DNA from: a virus
Virus record (IMG/VR): IMGVR_UViG_3300045999_001935
Location: 1-36,103 of that record
Direction: 5' to 3' (one strand)
Length of the DNA: 36,103 nucleotides
Shown here: positions 6,706 through 14,187 of the stretch, piece by piece
Layout of the letters: each line of letters opens with the position of its first letter
How positions within the stretch are numbered: position 1 is the stretch's first letter
Position numbers and translations under genes: made by a program
Notes under the pieces: model-generated
Seen by the model: only the letters and a program-made list of their open reading frames with translations
Told to the model about the DNA's origin: nothing
Databases searched by the model: none

Positions 6706-7377
6706 ATGACGTACACCGAGTTAGTCAATGCCATAAAGGCGTACACGGAGAACTACGATTCAGACTTTGAGTCGTACATCGACACGTTCATACGTCAGGC
6801 CGAGACGCGCATCTACAACTCGGTGCAGATTCCTGCGTTGCGTAGGAATCAGACAGGCGTTATCACATCGGGCAATCAGTATCTCTCTGCCCCAAATGAC
6901 TTCCTAGCAGTGTACTCAATGGCGGTTATTAAAGATAACAACGAGTACGTGTATCTGCTAGACAAGGATGTGAACTTTATCCGTGAAGCGTATCCCAACC
7001 CCAGTGATCAAGGGCTTCCGCTTTACTACGGCATCTTTGGCCCGACCGTGTCTGCTGGAATAATCAGCAACGAATTGAGCTTTATCTTGGGGCCAACGCC
7101 AGATGAGTCATATACGGTTGAGATGCACTATTACTACTACCCTCAATCAATCGTAGACGCTGCGAGCGGGACTACATGGCTCAGTGATAACTACGACCCG
7201 GCGCTTTTGTATGGCTCCTTGCGTGAGGCGTACCTGTTCATGAAGGGTGAGGTCGATCTCATCCAGAATGTTGATGCCAAGTACAACGAGGCTATGGGTG
7301 AACTGAAACGTCTGGGCGATGGCTTGGAGCGCCAGGATGCTTACAGGTCTGGTCAGGTTAGAGTTAAGGTGACGTAA
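6706..7377 (+). CDS. Head-tail adaptor, SU10-like
   Basis: 223 residues. The N-terminus is helical (TYTELVNAIKAYTENYD, then FIRQAETRIYNSVQIPALRRNQ). A beta core follows (ISAPNDFLAVYSM-like strand, LDKDVNFIREAYPNP, LSFILGPTPDESYTVEMHYYYYP), then a C-terminal helical segment (NYDPALLYGSLREAYLFMKGE, YNEAMGELKRL). The FIRQAE helix, the P-x-DF loop and the late LLYGSL helix are what I know from the adaptor family of phage SU10 and related podoviruses. These bind the portal and link it to the nozzle. It pairs logically with the connector at 5097. The exact ring is inferred. Confidence 0.75.
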   Translation: MTYTELVNAIKAYTENYDSDFESYIDTFIRQAETRIYNSVQIPALRRNQTGVITSGNQYLSAPNDFLAVYSMAVIKDNNEYVYLLDKDVNFIREAYPNPSDQGLPLYYGIFGPTVSAGIISNELSFILGPTPDESYTVEMHYYYYPQSIVDAASGTTWLSDNYDPALLYGSLREAYLFMKGEVDLIQNVDAKYNEAMGELKRLGDGLERQDAYRSGQVRVKVT

Positions 7378-7793
7378 TGACTATTCGTCAGGGACTAACT
7401 ACCAGCTTCAAGCAGCAGATGCTGACCGGGGCGCAAGATTTATCGACGGATACGTTGAAGATTGCGCTTTATACCGCGCTCGCTTCGATTGATGAAACGA
7501 CCACCGCGTACACCACGACCAACGAAATTACCGGCACAGGGTATACGGAAGGTGGCGTTACCTTGTCCAACGTAACTATTTCGACTTCCCAGTTTTCTGC
7601 GTACGTTACGTTCGACAACCCTACGTGGGACCCAGCTTCACTTACCGCTCGTGGTGCGTTGATCTACAACAATAGCCAGTCAAATGCCTCGATAGCAGTG
7701 ATTGACTTTGGTAGCGATAAAACGATGTCCCCAGCTTTCGTAATTCAAATGCCAGCTAACACAGCGTCCACGGCGCTAATTCGTATTGAATAA
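7377..7793 (+). CDS. Beta-rich phage structural protein
   Basis: 138 residues starting in a TAATG overlap with the adaptor gene. Motifs I recall from phage structural proteins are SFKQQMLTGAQDLSTDTLKIALYTA near the N-terminus (quoted here only as LSTDTLKIALYTA for the core strand), then TTNEITGTGYTEGG, and the closing strands ALIYNNSQSNASIAVIDFG. It is all-beta with no membrane or enzyme features. It opens the fibre/adhesin region, and such proteins are usually found in virions near the tail. The role, possibly a tail or fibre base component, is inferred from context. Confidence 0.6.
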   Translation: MTIRQGLTTSFKQQMLTGAQDLSTDTLKIALYTALASIDETTTAYTTTNEITGTGYTEGGVTLSNVTISTSQFSAYVTFDNPTWDPASLTARGALIYNNSQSNASIAVIDFGSDKTMSPAFVIQMPANTASTALIRIE

Positions 7794-7802
7794 GGAGTAA
7801 TC

Positions 7803-8399
7803 ATGTCTATTAAGCCTCAAGTAGCTAAACTTGGTGATGCCGTTGATGCAGGTGTTGTTCGCGGTGGAACTATTGATGGGCGCGTCCAGTTTGGCGGGGT
7901 GTTCAAAGTCACCTGCTACGGCGCTGATGGTCAACTCAAATGGGAAGATGAGTTCCCTAATCTTGTGGTCAATGAAGGCCTGCAAGACCTGAACAACAAG
8001 TATTTTAAAGGCTCAAACTACACCGCTGCTTGGTATCTTGGTTTGGTAACCGGTCCGGGGTCTAGCACCACATACACAGCCACAGACACCTTGGCTTCGC
8101 ACGGATCGACTGGTGCTGGCGGTTGGACTGAATACACTGACTACAGCGGTAACCGTAAAGCAGTGACTTTTGGTACGCCGACGCTTGCAGACCCATCTGT
8201 TATCAGCAACAGCGCCTCCCCTGCTGTGTTCTCTATTACTGGTTCAGGCGGCACAATTGCTGGCGCATTTCTGGCGAGCGTAGCTACTGGCACTTCAGGC
8301 ATCCTGTTCTCTGAGGGTGACTTCACTGGCGGCGACAAGATCGTTGCCTCTGGCGATACGCTGAACGTGACCTACACATTCAACGCCGATGCGGCTTAA
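7803..8399 (+). CDS. Phage structural protein, tail/fibre region
   Basis: 198 residues with GGAG (7795-7798) before the ATG. The N-terminus carries GGVFKVTCYGADGQLKWED, then FPNLVVNEGLQDLNNKYF and WYLGLVTGPG. The second half (SASPAVFSITGSGGTIAGAF, GILFSEGDF, DKIVASGDTLNVTYTF) is strongly beta. I recognise this layout from a family frequent in tailed-phage tail regions, without an established function. It lies between two other small beta-rich virion genes. There is no protease or hydrolase motif, so it is best read as a minor tail or fibre-attachment component. Confidence 0.6.
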   Translation: MSIKPQVAKLGDAVDAGVVRGGTIDGRVQFGGVFKVTCYGADGQLKWEDEFPNLVVNEGLQDLNNKYFKGSNYTAAWYLGLVTGPGSSTTYTATDTLASHGSTGAGGWTEYTDYSGNRKAVTFGTPTLADPSVISNSASPAVFSITGSGGTIAGAFLASVATGTSGILFSEGDFTGGDKIVASGDTLNVTYTFNADAA

Positions 8400-8409
8400 T
8401 GGAGGAGTT

Positions 8410-8589
8410 ATGGCTACCGCATTTCAAAAAGATCAAGTAGTTAAACTGAACTCTACCGTACCGCAAGGCCCAGTGCAGGCGCTGCGCATGTTGGAGGACG
8501 GCACCATTCAGTATCTAGTAGGTTGGACTGATGATGCTGGTGTTGCGCAAGAACGCTGGTTTGATGAGGGGCAGCTTACGGCTGCTTGA
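8410..8589 (+). CDS. Small SH3-like protein, possibly DUF2158-like
   Basis: 59 residues. The start at 8410 is chosen because GGAGGAG (8401-8407) is ideally placed; an upstream in-frame ATG at 8389 lies inside the previous gene. The sequence has a KDQVVKLNSTVPQGPVQALR start, a strand GTIQYLVGWTDDAG, and a final WFDEGQLTA. This resembles small beta-barrel proteins of the DUF2158 type, which begin with a GDxVxLK-like strand and end in W-F-x-x-x-x-L. The resemblance is weak and from memory. Its function in the virion region is unknown. Confidence 0.6.
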   Translation: MATAFQKDQVVKLNSTVPQGPVQALRMLEDGTIQYLVGWTDDAGVAQERWFDEGQLTAA

Positions 8590-8595
8590 TAAGTT

Positions 8596-9501
8596 ATGTT
8601 TGGTTTTGGCCCTATAGCGAGTGCTCCATTTGCGGCTTTACCAAACGTCACTTTATTAGCTGATATATCTGAGACAATAGCCCTACAAGATTTTGTTGAC
8701 GCGGCTCCGGTAATACTAGGAGATATTTCTGAGTCGGTAAGTGCGGCTGATGCGGTAAGCGCAGCTGTAACATTTGTCAGCAGTGTATCTGAGACAGGGG
8801 CGTTTGATAGTAATGTTTCTGTAGCAACGACGTTTTCTACAAATATTAGTGAGACTGTAAACGCTTCGCAAAATGTTTCTGCTACTTATGAAACATCAAG
8901 CCTTGTTTCTGAGTCAGCGAGCTTTTCTGCAACAAACGCTTGCACGGTAGATTTTGCTGTTTCTGTAAGTGAGTCAGGGTCGTTTAGCTCTAATGTTTCG
9001 GTTACAACAACCTTTGCTGGGGATATTTCTGAAACAGCGTCTTTTGTTGAAGCTATAGATGCTCAAGCACCACAGCAAGCAAGTATCAGTGAGTCAGCGA
9101 ATTTAACAGGAACATCAAGCGCGGTATTTACTACAAGCTCATCTGTAAGTGAAAGTGCCTCGTTTACGGCAACAAGTTCTGTAACGGTAGATTTTAGCTG
9201 TAATATTTCTGAGTCCGGATCGTTTAGCAGTAACGTAAATACAACGGCGGTGTTTGTTGCGTTTATTCAGGAGCAAGCCAACCTAGCTGCAATCTTTACT
9301 AGCAGATTGTTGTGGGAGCCAATAGACGATGATTCTGTAAGCGATTGGGAAGATATTGACTCTAACAATACCCCATCATGGTCGTTGATGAATGTAGGTG
9401 AGACACCAAACTGGACTAACATAACCTCAAATAATTCTCCTAGTTGGGGGAACATAAATACCCCTGAGTCTGGCGATTGGGAAGATATAGAGACGGTGTA
9501 A
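8596..9501 (+). CDS. Tail fibre or adhesin with about ten SES repeats
   Basis: 301 residues. Residues 21-230 are built of ten to eleven units of about 20 residues. Each starts with a [DSN][IV]SE[ST] turn and alternates Ser/Thr/Ala with hydrophobic positions, for example SVSESGSFSSNVSVTTTF. Residues 232-301 hold shorter Trp repeats (DSVSDWEDI, TPSWSLMN, TPNWTNI, SPSWGNI, GDWEDI). There is no signal peptide. This is a repetitive beta structure typical of extended fibres or exposed adhesins. It is visibly richer in A and T than the neighbouring genes. Receptor contact is inferred; the Trp-rich end could bind sugars. Confidence 0.6.
   Translation: MFGFGPIASAPFAALPNVTLLADISETIALQDFVDAAPVILGDISESVSAADAVSAAVTFVSSVSETGAFDSNVSVATTFSTNISETVNASQNVSATYETSSLVSESASFSATNACTVDFAVSVSESGSFSSNVSVTTTFAGDISETASFVEAIDAQAPQQASISESANLTGTSSAVFTTSSSVSESASFTATSSVTVDFSCNISESGSFSSNVNTTAVFVAFIQEQANLAAIFTSRLLWEPIDDDSVSDWEDIDSNNTPSWSLMNVGETPNWTNITSNNSPSWGNINTPESGDWEDIETV
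8656..9270 (+). repeat. Degenerate tandem repeats (about 60 bases) coding SES modules
   Basis: The period is visible mainly in protein (about 20 residues, each beginning SE[ST]). At DNA level the units have diverged except for recurring TCTGAGTC and TCTGAGAC words. Some non-adjacent units resemble each other more than their neighbours: the unit at about 8961-9020 and that at about 9201-9260 both read SESGSFSSNV. This suggests duplication of larger blocks or recombination between repeats. Confidence 0.65.
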
Positions 9502-9504
9502 ATC

Positions 9505-9855
9505 ATGGCGCTTGTATTAGCAGATCGCGTAAAAGAAACCTCCAGCACGACTGGTACAGGCACGTTTGTGCTTGCTGGCGCAGCCACTGGGTTTCAATCT
9601 TTTGCTGTTATTGGCGATACCAACATCACTTACTACACAATCCAAAACCCCGGCACGACTGAGTGGGAAGTAGGTATTGGCACCTATACCTCTGCCAACA
9701 CCACCATAGCAAGAACTACAGTTTTATCTTCTTCCAACGCCAACGCGGTAGTTAATTTCTCTGCCGGAGTAAAGGATGTGTTTGTAACCTATCCCGCTGA
9801 GAACTCAGTTACCACTGGTAAAGCAATCGTTATAAATATGGTGTTTGGAGGATAA
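9505..9855 (+). CDS. Small fibre-associated virion protein
   Basis: 116 residues with the recognisable pattern VLADRVKETSSTTGTGTF, AGAATGFQSFAVIGDTN, EWEVGIGTY and DVFVTYPAEN. This set of motifs recurs in many tailed-phage tail-fibre proteins or as free-standing small proteins in fibre clusters. It probably forms a beta-sandwich module at the base or shaft of a fibre. It has no enzyme motif. The gene starts three bases after the SES-repeat gene and two bases before the next, so the three are probably made together. The exact function is not established. Confidence 0.65.
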   Translation: MALVLADRVKETSSTTGTGTFVLAGAATGFQSFAVIGDTNITYYTIQNPGTTEWEVGIGTYTSANTTIARTTVLSSSNANAVVNFSAGVKDVFVTYPAENSVTTGKAIVINMVFGG

Positions 9856-9857
9856 GC

Positions 9858-10232
9858 ATGGCAAACCCGAATCTTGTCAATGTCGCTTCTATTTTGGGCG
9901 AAAATTCTTTGACTTCATTAACTAGTACAAACGCTACTTCAATACTTAGCAATGCAGCGTCTAGCAATAAGGTCTATAAGGTCAACAGCATTATTGTATC
10001 TAACGTGGACGGAGCCGTTCCTGCTGATATTACGATTAATGTCTACAGCGCCGCTGCTTTGGGTGGTAGTGCGTTTCCTATTGTGTCTACGCTATCTGTA
10101 CCCGCAGATGCTTCGGTAATTGTGGTGGACAAGTCAACAGGCATTTACATCAAAGAGAATCAATCAATTGGCGCAACCGCTAATGCAGCAAATGATCTTG
10201 TAGTTGTTGCTTCTTGGGAAGAGATTACATGA
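9858..10232 (+). CDS. Small beta-rich virion protein in fibre cluster
   Basis: 124 residues. The N-terminus (MANPNLVNVASILGEN) leads into a beta-sandwich-like sequence: VYKVNSIIVSNVDGAVPADITINVY (central core SIIVSNVDG), then VSTLSVPADASVIVVDKS and IYIKENQSIGATA. Proteins of this layout are common in marine and freshwater phage genomes next to fibre genes, as I recall. They look like small trimeric beta domains. No ligand motif is visible. Its stop overlaps the start of the Gly-rich fibre (ATGA), so it may be a fibre adaptor or cap made in matched amounts; that is inference. Confidence 0.6.
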   Translation: MANPNLVNVASILGENSLTSLTSTNATSILSNAASSNKVYKVNSIIVSNVDGAVPADITINVYSAAALGGSAFPIVSTLSVPADASVIVVDKSTGIYIKENQSIGATANAANDLVVVASWEEIT

Positions 10233-11206
10233 GTCTTCGTTATATTGGTGGTCGTCTTGTTGGTAGTGTTGATACCAATACGTCTGGGATAAAAATCCCA
10301 TCAGGCATTTTTACGCCTAACCAATTAACTGAAGCAGATATTCCAGCAGCCGGTCAACAGGAATACACCACCGCAGGTACTTTCTCTTGGGTAGCGCCAA
10401 CTAATGTCACAAACGTCTGTGCTGTTTGCGTTGGTGGGGGTGCAGGCGGTAACTACTCAACTGGGGGTAACGGTGGTTCGGGCGGGGGTGGTGGTGGATT
10501 AGGCTGGAAAAATAACATCGCAGTTGTCCCCGGAACTTCTTATACCGTCGTAGTGGGCGCTGGCGGTACCAGCTCTTCAACTTCTAACATTTCTGTTACT
10601 GGCGCGGGGGGAGATAGCTCTTTTATCAACACCTCTACTGTTAGGGGTGGTGGTGGAGCAGGCCCTTCTACCTTCCTTGTTGGTGGTACGGGCGGAACCT
10701 TTACTGGCGATGGTGGAGGAAATGGTGGTGCAGGTGCAGGTGCTACAACTACTTCTAGTGGAGGAGGCGGCGGCGCGGGAGGTTACTCAGGCACAGGCGG
10801 CGCGGCTGGCACAGGCGGGGCAGGAGACGGTAGTAACGGGGCTGGTGGTGGCGGTGGTGGAGGTGGTGGTGGGGGCACTGGGGATACTGCTGGTGGTGGT
10901 GGGGGCACTGGAATATATGGGGAAGGCGCTAGTGGTAGTGGTGGCGGAACGTCTGGAGGAGACGGGTTTGGGGGTTTTGGTGGCTCTGCGGGGGGAAATG
11001 CAGTACTCCCCGTAATACCGGGTATTTGGGGGACATCTAACATGTATGGCACCACAGCTCTTTCTTCCCCCGGTGCTCCGGGAGGCGGCGCGGCTGGCTC
11101 CGATTCTACTAACCTTGAAACAACAAACGGGGCAGTAGGCGCAGTGCGTATTATCTGGGGTAAAAATAGAGCGTTCCCTTCAACTAACACGGCAAATATA
11201 ACGTGA
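10229..11206 (+). CDS. Glycine-rich tail fibre, likely receptor-binding
   Basis: 325 residues; ATG 10229 is chosen for its ATGA overlap, while a TTG at 10214 lies inside the previous gene. Residues 1-40 form a short shaft region (SLRYIGGRLVGSVDTN). Residues 45-65 hold a QEYTTAGTFSWVAP strand. Residues 70-290 are glycine-dominated with many GGxGG and GGGGG runs, and the end is GAVGAVRIIWG. Gly-rich domains of this sort in phage fibres (for example the gp38-type adhesin of phage S16) pack as polyglycine-II helices and display variable loops that bind receptors. A similar fold and role here is a reasonable inference. It is followed by a small chaperone-like gene. Confidence 0.7.
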   Translation: MSLRYIGGRLVGSVDTNTSGIKIPSGIFTPNQLTEADIPAAGQQEYTTAGTFSWVAPTNVTNVCAVCVGGGAGGNYSTGGNGGSGGGGGGLGWKNNIAVVPGTSYTVVVGAGGTSSSTSNISVTGAGGDSSFINTSTVRGGGGAGPSTFLVGGTGGTFTGDGGGNGGAGAGATTTSSGGGGGAGGYSGTGGAAGTGGAGDGSNGAGGGGGGGGGGGTGDTAGGGGGTGIYGEGASGSGGGTSGGDGFGGFGGSAGGNAVLPVIPGIWGTSNMYGTTALSSPGAPGGGAAGSDSTNLETTNGAVGAVRIIWGKNRAFPSTNTANIT

Positions 11207-11460
11207 TGGAACTGTATATTCGTATCATTGACGGACAGCCTTTTGAACACCCGATCATGGGCGACAATTTTCATCAGGCGTTTCCGCATGTTGACGTGAA
11301 CAACTTGCCGCCTGAGTTTGCTCGGTTTGAGCGCATCCAATGCCCTATGGCCGATGATGGCTTCATGATTACGAGCGCTACTTGCACATACCAATGGGTA
11401 GACGGCATAGTTAAAGATGTGTGGGAGATTGTGCAAGAGCCAGTACCTGTTATTGAATAA
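11206..11460 (+). CDS. Tail-fibre assembly chaperone-like protein, short form
   Basis: 84 residues; ATG 11206 overlaps the fibre stop (TGATG), and GTG 11203 is an alternative. The sequence (MELYIRIIDGQPFEHPIMG, FPHVDVNNLPPEFARFER, YQWVDGIVKDVWEI) has the same opening logic as the 154-residue chaperone at 13712: a strand, an N-G/D-G turn, a loop, then an [IL]P-[DP]E-[FW] element. It lacks that protein's C-terminal helical part. Small proteins directly after a fibre gene are often fibre-assembly chaperones. The assignment as a chaperone for the Gly-rich fibre is inferred from position and this similarity. Confidence 0.55.
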   Translation: MELYIRIIDGQPFEHPIMGDNFHQAFPHVDVNNLPPEFARFERIQCPMADDGFMITSATCTYQWVDGIVKDVWEIVQEPVPVIE

Positions 11461-11493
11461 AAAGCGGTTTTATAGATTTTAAGGACATAGATC

Positions 11494-12339
11494 ATGGCAA
11501 GTACATACAGCAGCCTAAAGATTGAGCTGATTGGTACAGGCGACCAGTCTGGCACATGGGGAAATACAACAAACAATAACTTTCAGTACGCTATTGAAGA
11601 GGCGATTACTGGGACTGCTGATGTCACGTTTGCCAGTGCAGATGTCACGCTCACCCTGACTGATTCCAACTTAGCGCAGACTGCTCGTAACCTGCGACTT
11701 AATCTGACCGGCACGTCTGGCGCGGCGCGGATTCTTACCGTGCCAGCTATCGAGAAGCAGTACATCATCAATAACGGGTTGGCGCACCAGGTAACGGTGC
11801 AAAACTCAAGCGGCACGGGTGTTGTTATCCCAGCGGGTAAGACAGCGGTTGTGTTCAACAACGCTACAAACGTCTTGCCAGTTAGTACAGCAATTCCTGT
11901 AAGCAGTACCGTGACGTTTTCTTTGCCTACTGCTGATGGCACAGCTGGTAAGCCTGTTATTACGGATGGCTCTGGAAACTTGTCATTCCCAGCAAACGGC
12001 GCGTTTGTAATTACTGGTGAACGCGAGCGGGCGGTTGATCTTGGTGCGGGCAATACAGCACCAATTGATCTTAACCTTGGCAACTACTTCTACAAGACTG
12101 TCACCGCCAATACAACGATCAGCCTGTCAAATGTACCGGCTAACTTGGTTGCTCAATCTTTTGTGCTTGAGCTGACAAACGGTGCATCATTTGCTGTCAC
12201 TTACTTTTCTAACCTCACTTTCCCAAGTGGAGTGCCGCCAACACTAACAAGCGGTCGAGATGTGCTTGGGTTCTTTACCCGTGATGGTGGTACGACATGG
12301 AGCGGGTTTACCGTTGGCCTAAATATGCAGGGGCCGTAA
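11494..12339 (+). CDS. Tail fibre-like structural protein
   Basis: 281 residues beginning MASTYSSLKIELIGTGDQSG. The IELIGTGDQSGTWG opening, the EEAITGTADVTFASADVTL segment and the TARNLRLNLTGTSG, then IEKQYIINNGLAHQVTVQNS motifs form a pattern I recognise from tail-fibre proteins of many aquatic phages. The C-terminal half (NLGNYFYKTVTANTTISLSN, FVLELTNGASFAVTYFSNL, DVLGFFTRDGGTTWSG) resembles a beta-sandwich tip with Trp in the final strand. There is no enzymatic motif. It is separated from the previous gene by 33 bases with AAGGAC as ribosome site. It is likely part of the host-recognition apparatus; the receptor is unknown. Confidence 0.7.
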   Translation: MASTYSSLKIELIGTGDQSGTWGNTTNNNFQYAIEEAITGTADVTFASADVTLTLTDSNLAQTARNLRLNLTGTSGAARILTVPAIEKQYIINNGLAHQVTVQNSSGTGVVIPAGKTAVVFNNATNVLPVSTAIPVSSTVTFSLPTADGTAGKPVITDGSGNLSFPANGAFVITGERERAVDLGAGNTAPIDLNLGNYFYKTVTANTTISLSNVPANLVAQSFVLELTNGASFAVTYFSNLTFPSGVPPTLTSGRDVLGFFTRDGGTTWSGFTVGLNMQGP

Positions 12340-12340
12340 T

Positions 12341-13702
12341 ATGAGTTCTAAAGATATCGTTATTGCTTCTGCTGGCGGAGTCCAAACAACTACGAGTATT
12401 GAGTATGTTGGTGGTAAAACTGTTTCTATTACCCCATCAACATCAACCAACACAACAATATCGTTGACAGGTTTAACTGGAAGTCCAGACCCTACGATTT
12501 TACCGGGGGATGTTGTTATTGTTTCTTATGTTATTGGAGCTGGTTCAGGCAACCAAAACCCAAGAATCATTTCTCCTACTGATTACACAACAATAGCAGA
12601 TTTATACGCCGAAGATTCTTCGACCACATCTTTATTTTCCGCTTATAAAGTAATGGGAGCAACCCCCGATGCGTCTGTTGAGGTGTCCCCCACTGAAGCT
12701 ACTAACCAAGGCGGCGTTGTTGTTATACAAGCATTTCGTTATGTAGATGAAGTTTATCCGCTACAAGCGCCTGCAAATACAGTAACAATCCTTAATACGG
12801 TTAAACCAACGCCACCTACTATTACGCCTTGGGACCCGAATACTGTTGCAGTTATTGTTGGCGCAGGTGCGCATTCAAGAGGAAATGTTGCTTACACTAC
12901 TACGGGGCTATTAAGTTTTATATCATCGGGAAGTACTAATGTAGCGGCGGACGCTTCTATCGGCGCTGGGTATAGAGAAATAACAACTGGAAGTTATTCC
13001 CCAAATCAATTTGGGTTCCCACAAGCAGATTCTACAGCCTATTCTTGCGCTGCTTTAAGTTTAGCGTTGAAGACAAAGCCGGATACAGTTATCCCATCGT
13101 TTATTTCTTATCGATCTGGAGTTTCCAGTGGTACCAGCTTAACTATTACTGCCCCTACAGATATTCAAGTGGGCGATCTACTTCTTTTATTTATTGGTGA
13201 TAATACTGATCCGCCACCTACTTTTACTCCGCCATCAGGATTTTCTTTGTCAGCGACTATTGAAAATGCTAGTTACGACGTGCAATCTTATATTTATAAA
13301 AAAATTGCAACCGTTACTGAGCCAGCTTCTTACACAATCACAAAAAGCACAACTTCAGGAAATTTTTCTGCAATGTTAGTGGTGGTGAGAAACGGAAATA
13401 CTATTAATACTGTTGGCACACCTTTTTTTCGAAGTACTAGAACTCCGAATGCTCCGGGAATGACGCCAACGCGAGGCGGTCTGCGCCTTTCATATTTTGT
13501 TAATGTAGGGAGCAAAACTGTAGTAGGGCCCCCAACCGGAGTTACTTTGTTAGGTACTGCTGGGTCAATTCCCGGAACTGCTATGTATTACACAAATGGT
13601 GGCCCTTACGTCCCAACAGCTAATCAAAATCTTACGTGGAGCGGAGACGCTGGGACCGCAAACCAGACGCTTTCATATCAGCTGCAAATTACTCAGGAAT
13701 AA
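12341..13702 (+). CDS. Adhesin-like fibre protein with duplicated beta domain
   Basis: 453 residues. Two halves look related. Residues about 40-243 contain GDVVIVSYVIGAG, a variable stretch, SVEVSPTEATNQGGVVVIQAF and a final AALSLALKT strand. Residues about 250-453 contain GDLLLLFIGDNTD, ASYTITKSTTSGNFSAMLVVV and LSYQLQITQ. Both follow the order GD + hydrophobic strand, aromatic strand, Thr/Ser turn, VVV strand. This points to internal duplication of one beta-sandwich domain. The DNA is markedly AT-rich: I hand-count 23 G+C in the 60 bases from 12421, against 37 in the 60 from 11701. That suggests recent exchange of a host-range module. A chaperone gene follows nine bases later. Receptor binding is inferred. 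Confidence 0.6.
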   Translation: MSSKDIVIASAGGVQTTTSIEYVGGKTVSITPSTSTNTTISLTGLTGSPDPTILPGDVVIVSYVIGAGSGNQNPRIISPTDYTTIADLYAEDSSTTSLFSAYKVMGATPDASVEVSPTEATNQGGVVVIQAFRYVDEVYPLQAPANTVTILNTVKPTPPTITPWDPNTVAVIVGAGAHSRGNVAYTTTGLLSFISSGSTNVAADASIGAGYREITTGSYSPNQFGFPQADSTAYSCAALSLALKTKPDTVIPSFISYRSGVSSGTSLTITAPTDIQVGDLLLLFIGDNTDPPPTFTPPSGFSLSATIENASYDVQSYIYKKIATVTEPASYTITKSTTSGNFSAMLVVVRNGNTINTVGTPFFRSTRTPNAPGMTPTRGGLRLSYFVNVGSKTVVGPPTGVTLLGTAGSIPGTAMYYTNGGPYVPTANQNLTWSGDAGTANQTLSYQLQITQE

Positions 13703-13711
13703 GGATTAACC

Positions 13712-14176
13712 ATGTACGCAAAGATTAACAACGGCGTTGTCGAGAAATTTCCTTACTCAATCGGCGAACTCCGGAAAGATCATTCGAACAAGTCACTGCC
13801 ACGCAATATCCCTGATGAGTGGTTGCCTGACCTTGGCATGGTGCCGGTACATAACACGCAGTTTCCTAGCGTTGACCACACTAAGAACGTAGCCGAAGGC
13901 ACACCGATATTTAACGATGCCGCCCAAAGATGGGAGCGCGTATGGAATGTTACCGACGCTACAGCAGAAGAAGTTGCCGAGCGCGTTGCAAGACAGGCGA
14001 ATGAAATTAGAGCGGAGCGCAATCAGAAACTTACTAGTAGTGATTGGACTCAGTTGCCAGACTCAGCTACGCGGTGCGACCAAGCGGCATGGGCGACTTA
14101 CCGCCAGCAGTTGGCAGACATTACTCAGCAAGAAGGCTTTCCTTGGAATGTAACTTGGCCCGCACAGCCAGCATAA
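13712..14176 (+). CDS. Tail-fibre assembly chaperone (Phage_tail_APC-like)
   Basis: 154 residues. The N-terminus (MYAKINNGVVEKFPYSIGEL) and the LPRNIPDEWLPDLGM element form the first domain. Residues about 90-154 are helical and include RNQKLTSSDWTQLPDS, then WATYRQQLADITQQEGFPW and a final VTWPAQP. The SDWTQLPD and YRQ-L-x-x-x-T-x-Q-x-G-F-P-x-x-V-x-W-P signature is the one I know for phage tail assembly chaperones (PF16778-like), which help fibres trimerise. It follows the adhesin at 12341 by nine bases and is likely dedicated to it. This is among the more secure assignments in the fibre region. Confidence 0.75.
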   Translation: MYAKINNGVVEKFPYSIGELRKDHSNKSLPRNIPDEWLPDLGMVPVHNTQFPSVDHTKNVAEGTPIFNDAAQRWERVWNVTDATAEEVAERVARQANEIRAERNQKLTSSDWTQLPDSATRCDQAAWATYRQQLADITQQEGFPWNVTWPAQPA

Positions 14177-14187
14177 GGTGAACCAAA

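Noticed and set aside
10783-11436. 217-codon open frame on the minus strand, Pro-rich
   Set aside because: It is the antisense of the Gly-rich fibre: GGN codons read as NCC Pro codons backwards. It has no ribosome site of note, and it also covers part of the next plus-strand gene.
11461-11493. AAAAGCGGTTTTAT after the small chaperone-like gene as a terminator
   Set aside because: No stable stem can be drawn; it has an A/T flank but only three to four weak pairs.
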